A stretch of 64,000 bases of DNA from Sabulicella glaciei. Its GTDB lineage: Bacteria; Pseudomonadota; Alphaproteobacteria; Acetobacterales; Acetobacteraceae. Shown in pieces: positions 8,089-16,286 of this stretch. The number at the start of each line of letters is the position of its first letter. The first letter of the stretch is position 1. The position numbers and the translations under genes were made by a program. The stretch lies in contig NZ_JAPFQI010000004.1 in assembly GCF_026183895.1 (NCBI RefSeq), positions 124,001-188,000 on the forward strand, given 5' to 3'. Under the pieces are notes generated by a model, which did not search any database, had not been told where the DNA came from, and saw nothing but the letters and a program-made list of their open reading frames with translations.

Positions 8089-9495
8089 ATGACCACCCTC
8101 ACGACCCTCGCCTACCTCGTCGCCTCCGTCCTCTTCATCTTGGCGCTGCGCGGCCTGTCCCACCCGGAGACGTCGCGGCGGGGTAATCTGTACGGCATGA
8201 TCGGCATGGCGATCGCCATCGTCGCCACGCTGCTGCGCCCGGGCATGGATCTTGGCGGCATCGCGCTGATCATCGCCGGCCTCGTCATTGGCGGCGGCAT
8301 CGGCGCCTATGTGGCCGGGCGCATCCAGATGACGGCGCTGCCGCAGCTTGTTGCCGCCTTCCACTCCCTGGTCGGCATGGCGGCGGTCTTCGTCGCGGCG
8401 GCGGCCTTCTACAGCCCCGAAAGCTTTGGCATCGGCGTGCGCGGCGACATCAAGGGCGCTTCGCTGGTCGAGATGTCGCTGGGCCTCGCCATCGGCGCCA
8501 TCACCTTCTCCGGCTCGGTCATCGCCTTCCTGAAGCTGGACGGGCGCATGTCGGGCGCGCCCATCCTGTTCAAAGGCCAGCACATGCTGAACGCTGGGTT
8601 GGGCGTGCTGCTGCTGGTGCTGGTCATCGCCTTCGTCGCGACGGGGTCCGACTTCCTGTTCTGGATGATCGCGCTGCTGTCCTTCGCGCTGGGCTTCCTC
8701 CTGATCACTCCCATCGGCGGCGCCGACATGCCGGTCGTGGTGTCCATGCTGAACAGCTATTCCGGCTGGGCGGCGGCGGGCATCGGCTTCACCATCGGCA
8801 ACCTGCTGCTGATCGTGACCGGCGCGCTGGTCGGCGCTTCGGGCGCCATCCTTTCCTACATCATGTGCAAGGGGATGAACCGCTCCATCATCAACGTGCT
8901 GCTCGGCGGGTTCGGCGCCGATGCCGGTGGTGCCGCGGCCGCGGGCGGCGCCGCGGCGGACCGGGCGCCAGTCAAGGCCGGCTCGCCCGAAGACGCCGCC
9001 TACATCATGAAGAACGCGCAGAAGATCATCGTCGTGCCCGGCTACGGCATGGCGGTGGCCCAGGCGCAGCAGGTGGTGCGCGAAATGGCGGACCTGCTGA
9101 AGAAGGAGGGCGCCGACGTTTCCTACGCCATCCACCCCGTCGCGGGCCGTATGCCCGGCCATATGAACGTGCTGCTGGCCGAGGCCAACGTCCCCTACGA
9201 TGAGGTGCACGAGCTGGAGGAGATCAACCCCGAATTCGCCGATGCCGACGTGGCCTACGTGATCGGGGCGAACGACGTGACCAACCCGGCGGCCAAGACC
9301 GACAAGTCCTCGGCCATCTACGGCATGCCGATCCTGGACGTGGAGCGCGCCAAGACCGTGTTCTTCGTCAAGCGCGGCATGGCCTCGGGCTACGCGGGCG
9401 TGGAGAACGAGCTGTTCTTCCGGCCCAACACCATGATGTTATTTGGCGATGCCAAGAAGGTGACGCAGGAGATCGTACAGGCGCTCCAGCGCTGA
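8089..9495 (+). CDS. pntB: NAD(P) transhydrogenase subunit beta
   Basis: This 468-residue protein has about eight membrane segments in its first 270 residues (domain II). An Ala/Gly linker leads to the NADP(H)-binding domain III with VPGYGMAVAQAQ, HPVAGRMPGHMNVLLAEA, VIGANDVTNPAA and the closing VKRGMASGYAGVENELFF. All family hallmarks are present, and the start lies five bases after the pntAB stop. It ends the operon and is followed by a strong terminator. Confidence 0.96.
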   Translation: MTTLTTLAYLVASVLFILALRGLSHPETSRRGNLYGMIGMAIAIVATLLRPGMDLGGIALIIAGLVIGGGIGAYVAGRIQMTALPQLVAAFHSLVGMAAVFVAAAAFYSPESFGIGVRGDIKGASLVEMSLGLAIGAITFSGSVIAFLKLDGRMSGAPILFKGQHMLNAGLGVLLLVLVIAFVATGSDFLFWMIALLSFALGFLLITPIGGADMPVVVSMLNSYSGWAAAGIGFTIGNLLLIVTGALVGASGAILSYIMCKGMNRSIINVLLGGFGADAGGAAAAGGAAADRAPVKAGSPEDAAYIMKNAQKIIVVPGYGMAVAQAQQVVREMADLLKKEGADVSYAIHPVAGRMPGHMNVLLAEANVPYDEVHELEEINPEFADADVAYVIGANDVTNPAAKTDKSSAIYGMPILDVERAKTVFFVKRGMASGYAGVENELFFRPNTMMLFGDAKKVTQEIVQALQR

Positions 9496-9537
9496 AAAGG
9501 AAAGGGGCCGCGTGATGCGTGGCCCCGCCCAAGCGAG

Positions 9538-9571
9538 AAAACCCGCCGCGGCACTGCCGGGCGGGTTTTTT
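9538..9571. terminator. Bidirectional Rho-independent terminator between pntB and rpsU
   Basis: AAAACCCGCC (9538-9547) pairs with GGCGGGTTTT (9560-9569). A T-run follows on the plus strand, and the opposite strand also ends in four T. A second GC hairpin (8-bp stem, 9587-9594 with 9598-9605) sits nearer the rpsU stop. Confidence 0.85.
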
Positions 9572-9611
9572 CTGTCCAGGCACGCTGGGGCGGCTGTGCC
9601 GCCCCGAAGGC

Positions 9612-9815
9612 TCAGAAGCCCTCGCGCTCGATCCGCTTGCGCTCGACCTTGCGGGCGCGGCGCACGGCCTCGGCGGCCTCGCGGGCACGGCGCTCAGACG
9701 GCTTCTCATAGTGACGGCGCAGCTTCATCTCGCGGAACACGCCCTCGCGCTGAAGCTTCTTCTTGAGCGCCTTCAGCGCTTGGTCAACATTGTTGTCCCG
9801 AACGACGACTTGCAC
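9612..9815 (-). CDS. rpsU: 30S ribosomal protein bS21
   Basis: This 67-residue basic protein begins [20 protein letters not shown] and has the [20 protein letters not shown] core of S21, then an Arg-rich tail. It binds the 3' domain of 16S rRNA and helps initiation. The start codon is GTG, preceded by AAGGAGA about 10 bases upstream. It is divergent from the peptide deformylase gene, a placement that puts two translation genes back to back. Confidence 0.95.
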   Translation of the reverse strand: MQVVVRDNNVDQALKALKKKLQREGVFREMKLRRHYEKPSERRAREAAEAVRRARKVERKRIEREGF

Positions 9816-9958
9816 GCGGCGCGATCTCCTTGACGGCCAGAATCGATGAAATCAAACGAGCATAGGCCACGGTGCGGCAGCCGCCCGTGACCCTCGCTGA
9901 GGGGATAGCACCGCCCGCCCCCTTCGCAAAGGGGTTTTTCGCGCGCATGTGAGGGTTC

Positions 9959-10459
9959 ATGGCGCTTCTTAAGATTGCCCGAATGGGGAACCCCATCCTG
10001 CTCGGCCGCGCGGTCGAGGTCGCGGACCCGACCGTGCCGGCCATGCGCCGCCTCGTCGCGGATATGGCCGAGACGCTGGCCGATGCGGGCGGGATCGGGC
10101 TGGCGGCCCCGCAGGTCCATCAGCCGCTGCGCTTGTTCCTGTGGCGCGACGGCGAGACGCTGCGTGTCCTGTTCAACCCCCGGATCGAACCCATCGGCGA
10201 CGACCTGGCAAGCGCCTGGGAAGGCTGCCTGTCCATCCCCGGGCTGCGCGGCTTGGTCGAGCGGCCCGCGCGGGTGCGCTGGAGCGGGTTGGACGAGGAG
10301 GGGCAGACCGTCTCCGGCGAAGCGGAAGGCATGTCCGCCCGTGTGCTCCAGCACGAGAACGACCATCTGGAGGGCCTCTTCTACCTCAGCCGGATGCGCG
10401 ACCTGTCGCAGCTTGGCTTTGTCGAGGAACTCGCCCGCGCCATGGAGAAAAGCGCATGA
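9959..10459 (+). CDS. def: Peptide deformylase
   Basis: This 166-residue metalloenzyme removes the formyl group from nascent protein N-termini. All three motifs are present: GIGLAAPQ at 45-52, EGCLSIPG at 88-95 (Cys ligand) and HENDH at 132-136. The stop codon overlaps the ATG of the COQ9-family gene (ATGA). Confidence 0.95.
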   Translation: MALLKIARMGNPILLGRAVEVADPTVPAMRRLVADMAETLADAGGIGLAAPQVHQPLRLFLWRDGETLRVLFNPRIEPIGDDLASAWEGCLSIPGLRGLVERPARVRWSGLDEEGQTVSGEAEGMSARVLQHENDHLEGLFYLSRMRDLSQLGFVEELARAMEKSA

Positions 10460-11010
10460 CCGAACCGCACCTGATCCGCGCCGCCGTCGCCATCGCCAAC
10501 TTCGATGGCTGGAGCGAGGCGACGCTGCGCGCGGCCTGCGAGGATTCAGGCGAGGATCCGGCGCTGCTCGAAAGCCACTTCCCGCGCGGCGTCACCGGCG
10601 CCATCGAGGATTGGGCCGCGCTGGCCGATGCCGAGATGGATCAGGCGGCGTCCGCAGAGGGCATCGAGGCGCTTCGCGTGCCCCAGCGCATTCGCCGAGT
10701 GGTGGAGCTGCGCCTGCGCGCGGCCGAGCCGGACAAGGAGGCGCTGCGCGGGGCGCTGCGCGTGCTGGCGCTGCCCTGGAACCTGGGCCTGGCCGCCCGG
10801 ATCACGGCGCGCACCGCGTCCACGATGTGGCACGCAGCCGGGGACAGTTCGGCCGATTTTTCCTGGTACACCCGACGGGCGACGCTGGCGGCCATCTACA
10901 CTGCGATGATTGCGTATTGGCTGTCCCCGCGCGACCCGGATATCGAGCAAGCCCTTGCTTTCCTTGACCGACGCCTCGCCGACATCGCGCCACGGCGCCG
11001 GGCCGCGTGA
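10456..11010 (+). CDS. COQ9-family protein
   Basis: This 184-residue protein is of the COQ9 type, a lipid-binding TetR-like fold that helps COQ7-type hydroxylation in ubiquinone synthesis in eukaryotes; the bacterial role is inferred. The C-terminal MWHAAGDSSADFSWYTRRAT and LAAIYTAMIAYWLSPRD are the diagnostic block. The N-terminal helices (AAVAIANFDGWSEATLRAA) look like the HTH-derived part. It is translationally coupled to def by an ATGA overlap. Confidence 0.9.
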   Translation: MTEPHLIRAAVAIANFDGWSEATLRAACEDSGEDPALLESHFPRGVTGAIEDWAALADAEMDQAASAEGIEALRVPQRIRRVVELRLRAAEPDKEALRGALRVLALPWNLGLAARITARTASTMWHAAGDSSADFSWYTRRATLAAIYTAMIAYWLSPRDPDIEQALAFLDRRLADIAPRRRAA

Positions 11011-11124
11011 AAATCAAGGCTTCGCGATTTCATATGTCAGGTGTAGAACCCCCGCGACCCCATTGGCTCTGCTTCATTTTGCCCGGATCGTCCGGGCAGG
11101 AGCTGGGAGAGGAGATCGGGCGCA

Positions 11125-11721
11125 ATGACGCCTCTGCGTAGCCTTCTTGCGGGCGCCGCCGCGCTCGTCCTGACGCCGACCCTGGCTTCGGCGGCAACAT
11201 GCCTGCAGCCGGCCGAGCAGACGCACTTCCATGTGCGCGCCCTGCAGAGCCAGCTCATGGTGGTCGCCATCTCCTGCGAGCTGCAGGACGATTACAACCG
11301 CTTCGTCACGAAGTTCCAGCCACATCTGGCCACTGCCTTCCGCGGCATCCAGGGCCATTTCCGTCGCGCGGCGGGGTCGGCCGGCCAGCGCCAGACCGAC
11401 CAGTACATCACCAACCTGGCGAACGGCCAGTCGCAGGCGGGCATCGCGCAGGGCACCCTCTTCTGCCGCAACCAGGCGCCGCTGTTCCAGGAGGCGATCG
11501 CCGCCCCCAATGTGCAGGCGCTGGCGCAGCTGAGCGTGGCGCGCGAGATCCCGCACTTCTACGACGCGCCGGCCTGCGGCACCGCCAGCCCGCAGCGGGC
11601 GCAGGGTCAGCAGCGCGCGCAGTCCCAGCGTCCGCGGAGCCAGCAGCCGCAGCGCGCGCAAGGCCAGCGTTCGCAGGGCCAGCAGCGCGCCCAGGGTCAG
11701 AGCCAGACCGCGACGCGCTGA
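11125..11721 (+). CDS. Secreted protein of unknown function with a Gln/Arg-rich repetitive tail
   Basis: This 198-residue protein has a signal peptide (MTPLRSLLAGAAALVLTPTLASAA). The mature domain carries four cysteines (ATCLQ, ISCEL, LFCRN, PACGT) that could form two disulfides. From about residue 152 it degenerates into imperfect repeats of QRAQGQ/QRPRSQ, highly basic and disordered. I do not recognise the folded part. A strong terminator follows. The basic tail could bind polyanions such as LPS or nucleic acid, but that is only a guess. Confidence 0.75.
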   Translation: MTPLRSLLAGAAALVLTPTLASAATCLQPAEQTHFHVRALQSQLMVVAISCELQDDYNRFVTKFQPHLATAFRGIQGHFRRAAGSAGQRQTDQYITNLANGQSQAGIAQGTLFCRNQAPLFQEAIAAPNVQALAQLSVAREIPHFYDAPACGTASPQRAQGQQRAQSQRPRSQQPQRAQGQRSQGQQRAQGQSQTATR

Positions 11722-11749
11722 TCTCCGGCACGCCTGTTGGACAATTGGG

Positions 11750-11775
11750 AAAGGCGGCCTTTGGGCCGCCTTTTT
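11750..11775 (+). terminator. Rho-independent terminator after the Gln/Arg-tail protein
   Basis: AAAGGCGGCC pairs with GGCCGCCTTT around a four-base loop, followed by T5. Confidence 0.9.
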
Positions 11776-11815
11776 CGTGTCTGCGCCCCAGGCCCGCGCT
11801 GGGGCGGACGCAAAG

Positions 11816-11843
11816 AAAAAGGGGCGTCCGAAGACGCCCCTTT
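11816..11843 (-). terminator. Rho-independent terminator of OmpA copy 2
   Basis: On the minus strand GGGGCGTC (11840-11833) pairs with GACGCCCC (11828-11821) around a TTCG tetraloop and runs into T5, 27 bases beyond the stop codon. Only the first arm is shared with the terminator of copy 1. Confidence 0.9.
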
Positions 11844-12196
11844 CCCTTTGCCTTGGAAGGCCGTCCTGCTTAGCGCAGGACGATCTCCACGCGGCGGTTC
11901 TGCGGCTCGCGCACGCCGTCGGCCGTCGGGACCAGCGGGCGGCTCTCGCCGAACGCCTGCACGCCGATCTGGCTGCGGGACACGCCGCGGCGGACCAGCT
12001 CAGCCGCCACCGCCTCAGCGCGGCGCTCGGACAGGCGCTGGTTGTACTGCGGGGTGCCCGAGCGGTCCGCGTGGCCCGACACCTCGATCCGGGTCGCACC
12101 GACGCGCTGGGAGTTCTGCGCCGCCTCGGCGATGATCTGGCGGGCGCGGTCGGTCAGGTCCGCACGATCCCAGTCAAAGAACACCAGGTAGGTGCG
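11836..12196 (-). repeat. Inverted repeat, copy B (OmpA C-terminal domain plus 3' flank)
   Basis: This is the partner of 1141-1501 in opposite orientation; see that entry. The 10-kb interval between the copies carries the acyl-CoA synthetase, pepF, the pnt operon, rpsU and def. Confidence 0.85.
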
Positions 12197-13033
12197 GGCC
12201 GGAGCCGCCTGCGGGGCCGGAGCCGGAGCCACGGCAACCACCGGGGCCGGACGCGGCGCGTTGAACGCGTAGCGCACGCCGAGCAGGATGCTGTGGTTGT
12301 AGTTCTCAGGACGCGAGTTGTAGGTCGCGACCTGCGGGCGGGCGGCAACCGGCAGCGTCACCGAGTTCACCGCGCTCGCGGTGGCCAGGCGGGGCTCCAG
12401 CGTGCCCATGAAGCGGTACTCGGCCGTCAGGGCGAGGCCGGGGACCATGGCACCCAGGTTGTACGCCAGACCGACGATGCCCTGGTAGGCGAAGCGGCCG
12501 TCACGGTCGTTGATGAACACGGAAGCCGCACGGCCGGCCGGGAGGGCCGTGCCGCCGCCCACGCGACGCCAGTCGCTCCACACGTAACCGGCGCCGACGC
12601 CGATATACGGGGTGAGGCCGGGGATCGGGCTCATCGCCGCGAAGGCGTTGAAGTCGTAGTAGGCGTTCGCCATCACACCGTACTGGTGGATGCGGCCCGT
12701 CGAGGTGCCCGTGCCGCCCAGGACGCGGACATTGTCCACGGCGTTGTAGCGGTAGTTGCCCTCGATCTCAGCGCGGATGCCGTTGCCGAAGCCCCAGCCG
12801 ATCGCGCCAACGCCAGTGTAGCCCCAATTGGTGCGGACGCGGACGTCGCCAGTGATGCCAGCGCCAGCCAGCGCAGCGGCGCCGGCGGGCGTCGTGGCGT
12901 AGCTGAACTCGCTCTGGTGACGGTAGTTAGTGCCCGCGCCGGCGCCGATGTAGAGGCCGGTGACCGGCTGGGCCTGGGCGGCCACGGGCAGCGACAGAAC
13001 GGTCGCGGCCAGAAGGGCCTTCTTGAGGCTCAT
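11870..13033 (-). CDS. OmpA-family outer membrane protein, copy 2
   Basis: This 387-residue paralogue of the gene at 301 has the same layout. A signal peptide (MSLKKALLAATVLSLPVAAQA) is followed by a barrel-type domain opening VTGLYIGAGAGTNY and a Pro/Ala linker. The OmpA peptidoglycan-binding domain is nearly identical to copy 1 (VFFDWDRADLT, SGHADRSGTPQYNQRLSERR, NRRVEIVLR). The N-terminal barrels differ much more than the C-terminal halves, which suggests different exposed loops on a shared, converted anchor. The ATG has an AAGGAGA element 7 bases upstream. Confidence 0.93.
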   Translation of the reverse strand: MSLKKALLAATVLSLPVAAQAQPVTGLYIGAGAGTNYRHQSEFSYATTPAGAAALAGAGITGDVRVRTNWGYTGVGAIGWGFGNGIRAEIEGNYRYNAVDNVRVLGGTGTSTGRIHQYGVMANAYYDFNAFAAMSPIPGLTPYIGVGAGYVWSDWRRVGGGTALPAGRAASVFINDRDGRFAYQGIVGLAYNLGAMVPGLALTAEYRFMGTLEPRLATASAVNSVTLPVAARPQVATYNSRPENYNHSILLGVRYAFNAPRPAPVVAVAPAPAPQAAPARTYLVFFDWDRADLTDRARQIIAEAAQNSQRVGATRIEVSGHADRSGTPQYNQRLSERRAEAVAAELVRRGVSRSQIGVQAFGESRPLVPTADGVREPQNRRVEIVLR

Positions 13034-13236
13034 CCTCGTTCTCCTTAATCCAAACTCGTTCGTTCGGTCGCTGCGCGGTGCACCCCGATGGGAGCGAATC
13101 CCTCGCTGCGTGGTGCAACCCTAACACCATCGTCCGGGCGCTTGCACCTCCTCCTCCGGGATTTCCCCGAGGCTGTTGCGGAATCGCCACAGGGCAGTTT
13201 GGCACATTTGCAACAGGGGGTAACGGAAGGGGTAAG
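13034..13236. promoter_or_regulatory. Upstream region of OmpA copy 2, with a direct repeat
   Basis: This non-coding gap of 203 bases lies between the purK stop and the ompA-copy-2 start. It holds two near-identical elements, TCGCTGCGCGGTGCACC (13068-13084) and TCGCTGCGTGGTGCAACC (13103-13120), 35 bases apart. They could be regulator sites or part of the 5' leader. No confident promoter boxes were found. Confidence 0.4.
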
Positions 13237-14319
13237 CTATTGCGAAAGCAGGAAATTCGCGTGCCCAAGCTTGCGTCCGGGCCGGGCTTCGCCCTTGCCG
13301 TACCAGTGCGCGACAACGTCTGGACGCCCCAGGAGAGGCGGCCAGGCGGCCAATCCCTCAGGTCCGATCAGGTTCTCCATCACGACGTCGCAGCGCCGCG
13401 CCACCGGTCCAAGCGGAAGCCCCGCCACGGCGCGGATGTGCTGCTCGAACTGGGAGCAGGTGCAGGCATCCATCGTCCAGTGGCCAGAATTGTGCGGCCG
13501 CGGGGCGATCTCGTTGCCCAGCAGGCGGCCATCGGGCAGCAGGAACATTTCCAGCGCCACGACCCCGATCAGGTCGAGCCCCTCCGCGACGCGTGCGACG
13601 AGTTGCCTTGCCTGCTCCGCGGCCTCAGGCGCCACGCGGGCCGGCACGACAGAGCGGTGCAGGATGTGGTGACGGTGCTCGTTTTCTGTCGCCTCGAACA
13701 CCGCGACCGTCCCGTCGGCGCTGCGCGCCGCGATGGCCGAGATCTCATGGGTGAAGGGGATGAAGCCCTCCAGCACGAGCGGGTGCGGGGCCAGGCGGGC
13801 AAAGGCGCTGCGCGCCTCTTCCACGGTGCGGATCACCGCTTGGCCGCGCCCGTCATAGCCCAGCCGCGTCGTCTTCAGCACGGCGGGCAGGCCCACCGCC
13901 TCCAGCGCGGCTTCCAGGCTGGCGCGGTCCGTCACCTCCTGCCAGGGCGCGACCGGGACGCCGGCGGATTCGAGGAAGCGCTTCTCGGCCACGCGGTCCT
14001 GGCAGATGGACAGGGCGCGCAGTCCGGGGCGGCACTCCACGCGCCCTTCCAGCGCCGCCAGCGTCGCGGCGGGCACGTTCTCGAACTCGAAGGTAACGAC
14101 GTCCACCGCGTCGGCGAAGCGGCGCAGCGCCTCGGCATCGCCGTAATCGGCGACGCTGCGGATCGCCGCGACCTGCATGCCCGGCCCATCCGCCTCTGGG
14201 CCGAAGACATGGGCGCGATAGCCCAGCCGCGCCGCGGCCATGGCCGACATGCGCCCCAATTGGCCGGAGCCGAGAATGCCGATCCGTGCCCCAAGGGGAA
14301 GGGGCTCAGGCCGGGTCAT
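13237..14319 (-). CDS. purK: 5-(carboxyamino)imidazole ribonucleotide synthase
   Basis: This ATP-grasp enzyme (360 residues from the ATG at 14319) makes N5-CAIR from AIR, ATP and bicarbonate in purine synthesis. It shows [12 protein letters not shown] at the N-terminus, [22 protein letters not shown] (ATP-binding loop), and the PurK signature [17 protein letters not shown] with SQFEQHIRA. The start at 14319 fits the family N-terminus; it overlaps the purE stop by 14 bases. It is the last gene of a ydcH-purE-purK set. Confidence 0.95.
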   Translation of the reverse strand: MTRPEPLPLGARIGILGSGQLGRMSAMAAARLGYRAHVFGPEADGPGMQVAAIRSVADYGDAEALRRFADAVDVVTFEFENVPAATLAALEGRVECRPGLRALSICQDRVAEKRFLESAGVPVAPWQEVTDRASLEAALEAVGLPAVLKTTRLGYDGRGQAVIRTVEEARSAFARLAPHPLVLEGFIPFTHEISAIAARSADGTVAVFEATENEHRHHILHRSVVPARVAPEAAEQARQLVARVAEGLDLIGVVALEMFLLPDGRLLGNEIAPRPHNSGHWTMDACTCSQFEQHIRAVAGLPLGPVARRCDVVMENLIGPEGLAAWPPLLGRPDVVAHWYGKGEARPGRKLGHANFLLSQ

Positions 14320-14794
14320 GCGGCACGCCCTCGGTCTGCGCCGCCCGCCAGACATCCAGGCGGGACCCGAGCGCCCGGTCCGATAGGGCGAGTATAGAGG
14401 CGGCGAGGAGCGCGGCGTTGATCGCGCCCGCCTTGCCGATGGCCAATGTACCGACCGGAACGCCCCCCGGCATCTGCACGATGGAAAGGAGCGAATCCAT
14501 ACCCTTCAGCGCGTGACTCTCGACCGGTACGCCAAGGACGGGAAGCGGGGTCATGCTGGCCGCCATGCCCGGCAGGTGCGCCGCGCCGCCGGCCCCGGCG
14601 ATGATGACCTTGAGGCCGCGTCCGCGCGCCGCTTCCGCATATTCGTAGAGGCGCCGGGGCGTGCGGTGCGCGGAAACGACGCGCGTCTCGTGCGGTACTT
14701 CCAGGCGTTCCAGCGTTTCCGCCGCATGGCGCATCGTCTCCCAGTCGGAGCGACTGCCCATGATGATGCCGACGATCGGCGCTTGGCCGCTCAT
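14306..14794 (-). CDS. purE: 5-(carboxyamino)imidazole ribonucleotide mutase
   Basis: This 162-residue class I PurE converts N5-CAIR to CAIR, directly after PurK in the pathway. [42 protein letters not shown] and [13 protein letters not shown] are the canonical blocks. The ATG overlaps the stop codon of the upstream YdcH-family gene (ATGA), and the gene runs into purK. Confidence 0.96.
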   Translation of the reverse strand: MSGQAPIVGIIMGSRSDWETMRHAAETLERLEVPHETRVVSAHRTPRRLYEYAEAARGRGLKVIIAGAGGAAHLPGMAASMTPLPVLGVPVESHALKGMDSLLSIVQMPGGVPVGTLAIGKAGAINAALLAASILALSDRALGSRLDVWRAAQTEGVPHDPA

Positions 14795-14991
14795 GCGATG
14801 ATGTCGGGCACGAGGCGCCCTTCCAGCCAGGAGATTTCGTCCTTCAGCTTCAGTTTGCGCTTTTTCAGGCGCTGGATCTGAAGCTGATCGGAGGGACTTC
14901 CCTCCAATCGCGCGATGACTGTGTCCAGGTCGCGGTGCTCGCTGCGGAGTTCGTGCAGGCGGCGCAGGAGGGATTCGCGGTCTTCGAGCAT
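14791..14991 (-). CDS. YdcH-family (DUF465) small coiled-coil protein
   Basis: This 66-residue charged helical protein ([20 protein letters not shown], then [20 protein letters not shown]) belongs to the YdcH/DUF465 family of unknown function. It is translationally coupled to purE (ATGA). A second DUF465-like gene starts 183 bases away on the other strand. Confidence 0.85.
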   Translation of the reverse strand: MLEDRESLLRRLHELRSEHRDLDTVIARLEGSPSDQLQIQRLKKRKLKLKDEISWLEGRLVPDIIA

Positions 14992-15174
14992 CGTCTCGTG
15001 CAGCCATCCAGAAACGGGAACGATCCCCCGGCGAATCGTCGCAAGCGTGCAGGAAATCGTTCACTTTTGATGGGCAGGAGCGATAGCATGGCAGGCGCGG
15101 ATGCAACAGCCGGGACATTCCCGCAGGGCGAGGCCCGGCCCGCATTCCGCGATCCCGAGAAAGGAAACAGCTGC

Positions 15175-15351
15175 ATGATGCATGCGCCCAGAATCCGCAG
15201 TCTCGAATCCCGTCACCAAAGCATTGAGAGCCAGATCGCGGCCGAAGGATCGCGGCCCAGGCCGGACGACGCTGTGCTGACGCGACTGAAGCGCGAGAAG
15301 CTGGCGCTCAAGGAAGAGCTGGAACGGCTCCGGACCAGCCGGGGCCACTGA
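15175..15351 (+). CDS. YdcH-family (DUF465) small protein, divergent copy
   Basis: This 58-residue protein ([20 protein letters not shown], ending [20 protein letters not shown]) has the same predicted helical hairpin and the KxxKLxLKxE core as the neighbour at 14791. The double ATG at 15175/15178 is chosen because AAGGAA lies upstream and the length matches the family; an in-frame ATG at 15068 would add a non-conserved leader. Confidence 0.75.
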   Translation: MMHAPRIRSLESRHQSIESQIAAEGSRPRPDDAVLTRLKREKLALKEELERLRTSRGH

Positions 15352-15360
15352 GGGTTTAAA

Positions 15361-15383
15361 GAGGCGCCCGGAAAGGGCGCCTC
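15361..15383 (-). terminator. Terminator hairpin of trcR
   Basis: GAGGCGCCC and GGGCGCCTC form a 9-bp stem with a 5-base loop. On the minus strand it is followed by TTTAAACC. One arm begins inside the trcR stop codon. Confidence 0.7.
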
Positions 15384-15945
15384 AATCCGCCGTCGGCTCG
15401 GGCAGGGGCTTGCCCTGGGCGGTGATCCGCTCCCGCGCCGCGGCGACCAGCGCGTTCAGCGCGCTCTGCGTGCACAGGCCGAGGATCACGGGGTCGCGCG
15501 GCTTGATGTTCGCGCTGTTCAGGTGGGTGCGGTCGCGCACCTTCTCGATCGTCTCCTTGGTCGTGCCGAGGAGCTTGCCGATCTCCGCCACCGTCAGCTC
15601 GGGATGGTTCCGAAGGAGCCACGCGACGCCGTCCGGCTTGTCCTGCCGCTTGGAGATGGGCGTGTAGCGCGCGCCCTTGCCGCGCGACTTGGCAGCGGGG
15701 ATGGCGTTCGCCGCCAGATGCAGCCGGGCATTCGGGTCCGCCTCGCAGCGGGCGATGTCCTCCCGCGAGACCTGCCCGTTCTGCACCGGATCGTAGCCGA
15801 TGATGCCTTGCGCCACCTCGCCATCCGCGATGGCCTGCACCTCCAGCGGGTGCATCTGCACGAAGTCGGCGATCTGGTCGAAGGAAAGCGAGGTCTTCTC
15901 GATCAGCCACACGGCGGTTGCCTTGGGCATCAGGGGCTGGGCCAT
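15382..15945 (-). CDS. trcR: DUF1013 / TrcR-type cell cycle transcriptional regulator
   Basis: This 187-residue protein is almost confined to alphaproteobacteria. It starts MAQPLMPKATAVWLIEKTSL and keeps the DUF1013 blocks: SFDQIADFVQMHPLEVQAIA, YDPVQNGQ and the C-terminal HTH-like NHPELTVAEIGKLLGTTKET. NCBI names the family TrcR; DNA binding is inferred from the HTH. It stands alone with its own terminator. Confidence 0.88.
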   Translation of the reverse strand: MAQPLMPKATAVWLIEKTSLSFDQIADFVQMHPLEVQAIADGEVAQGIIGYDPVQNGQVSREDIARCEADPNARLHLAANAIPAAKSRGKGARYTPISKRQDKPDGVAWLLRNHPELTVAEIGKLLGTTKETIEKVRDRTHLNSANIKPRDPVILGLCTQSALNALVAAARERITAQGKPLPEPTAD

Positions 15946-16055
15946 GGTGATCTCTCAAAAGGTCGAACGGCAACGGTGCCGAATGGGCAGGCGTGCCCGG
16001 CTGGATTGCCCTATAATCGCACCCCGCCAGGGGGCCAACCCCCAAGGAGGAGCTG

Positions 16056-16244
16056 ATGTTCGAGGAAGAGCCACGCCCCAGGCGCCGTCCGGGGCTGGAA
16101 CCTGCCAAGCTGGACGGCTGGGATGTCGGCGAACTGCGGGACTACATCGAGGCGCTGCGGACCGAGATCGGCCGCGCCGAGGCGGCCATCGCCAAGCTCG
16201 ACGGACACAAGAGCGCCGCGGAGGCATTCTTCCGGCGCCCCTAA
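16056..16244 (+). CDS. DUF1192-family small protein
   Basis: This 62-residue protein has the DUF1192 core: LDGWDVGELRDYIEALRTEI, followed by GRAEAAIAKLDGHKSAAEAFF. The function is unknown. An AAGGAGG-like site lies 6-8 bases before the ATG. The gene is convergent with hsp20. Confidence 0.85.
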   Translation: MFEEEPRPRRRPGLEPAKLDGWDVGELRDYIEALRTEIGRAEAAIAKLDGHKSAAEAFFRRP

Positions 16245-16247
16245 CGA

Positions 16248-16274
16248 AAAAGGCCGGGGGAGGTCCCCCGGCCC
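16248..16274 (-). terminator. Terminator of the Hsp20 gene
   Basis: On the minus strand GGCCGGGGG pairs with CCCCCGGCC around a four-base loop, followed by T5. Read rightward it could also slow the DUF1192 transcript, but it lacks a T-run in that direction. Confidence 0.8.
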
Positions 16275-16286
16275 GGAAGGAAAACG

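Noticed and set aside
13061-13120. Treating the TCGCTGCG repeats as an attachment site or transposon end
   Set aside because: They are direct, not inverted, with no target duplication or mobile gene nearby; a regulatory role is simpler.
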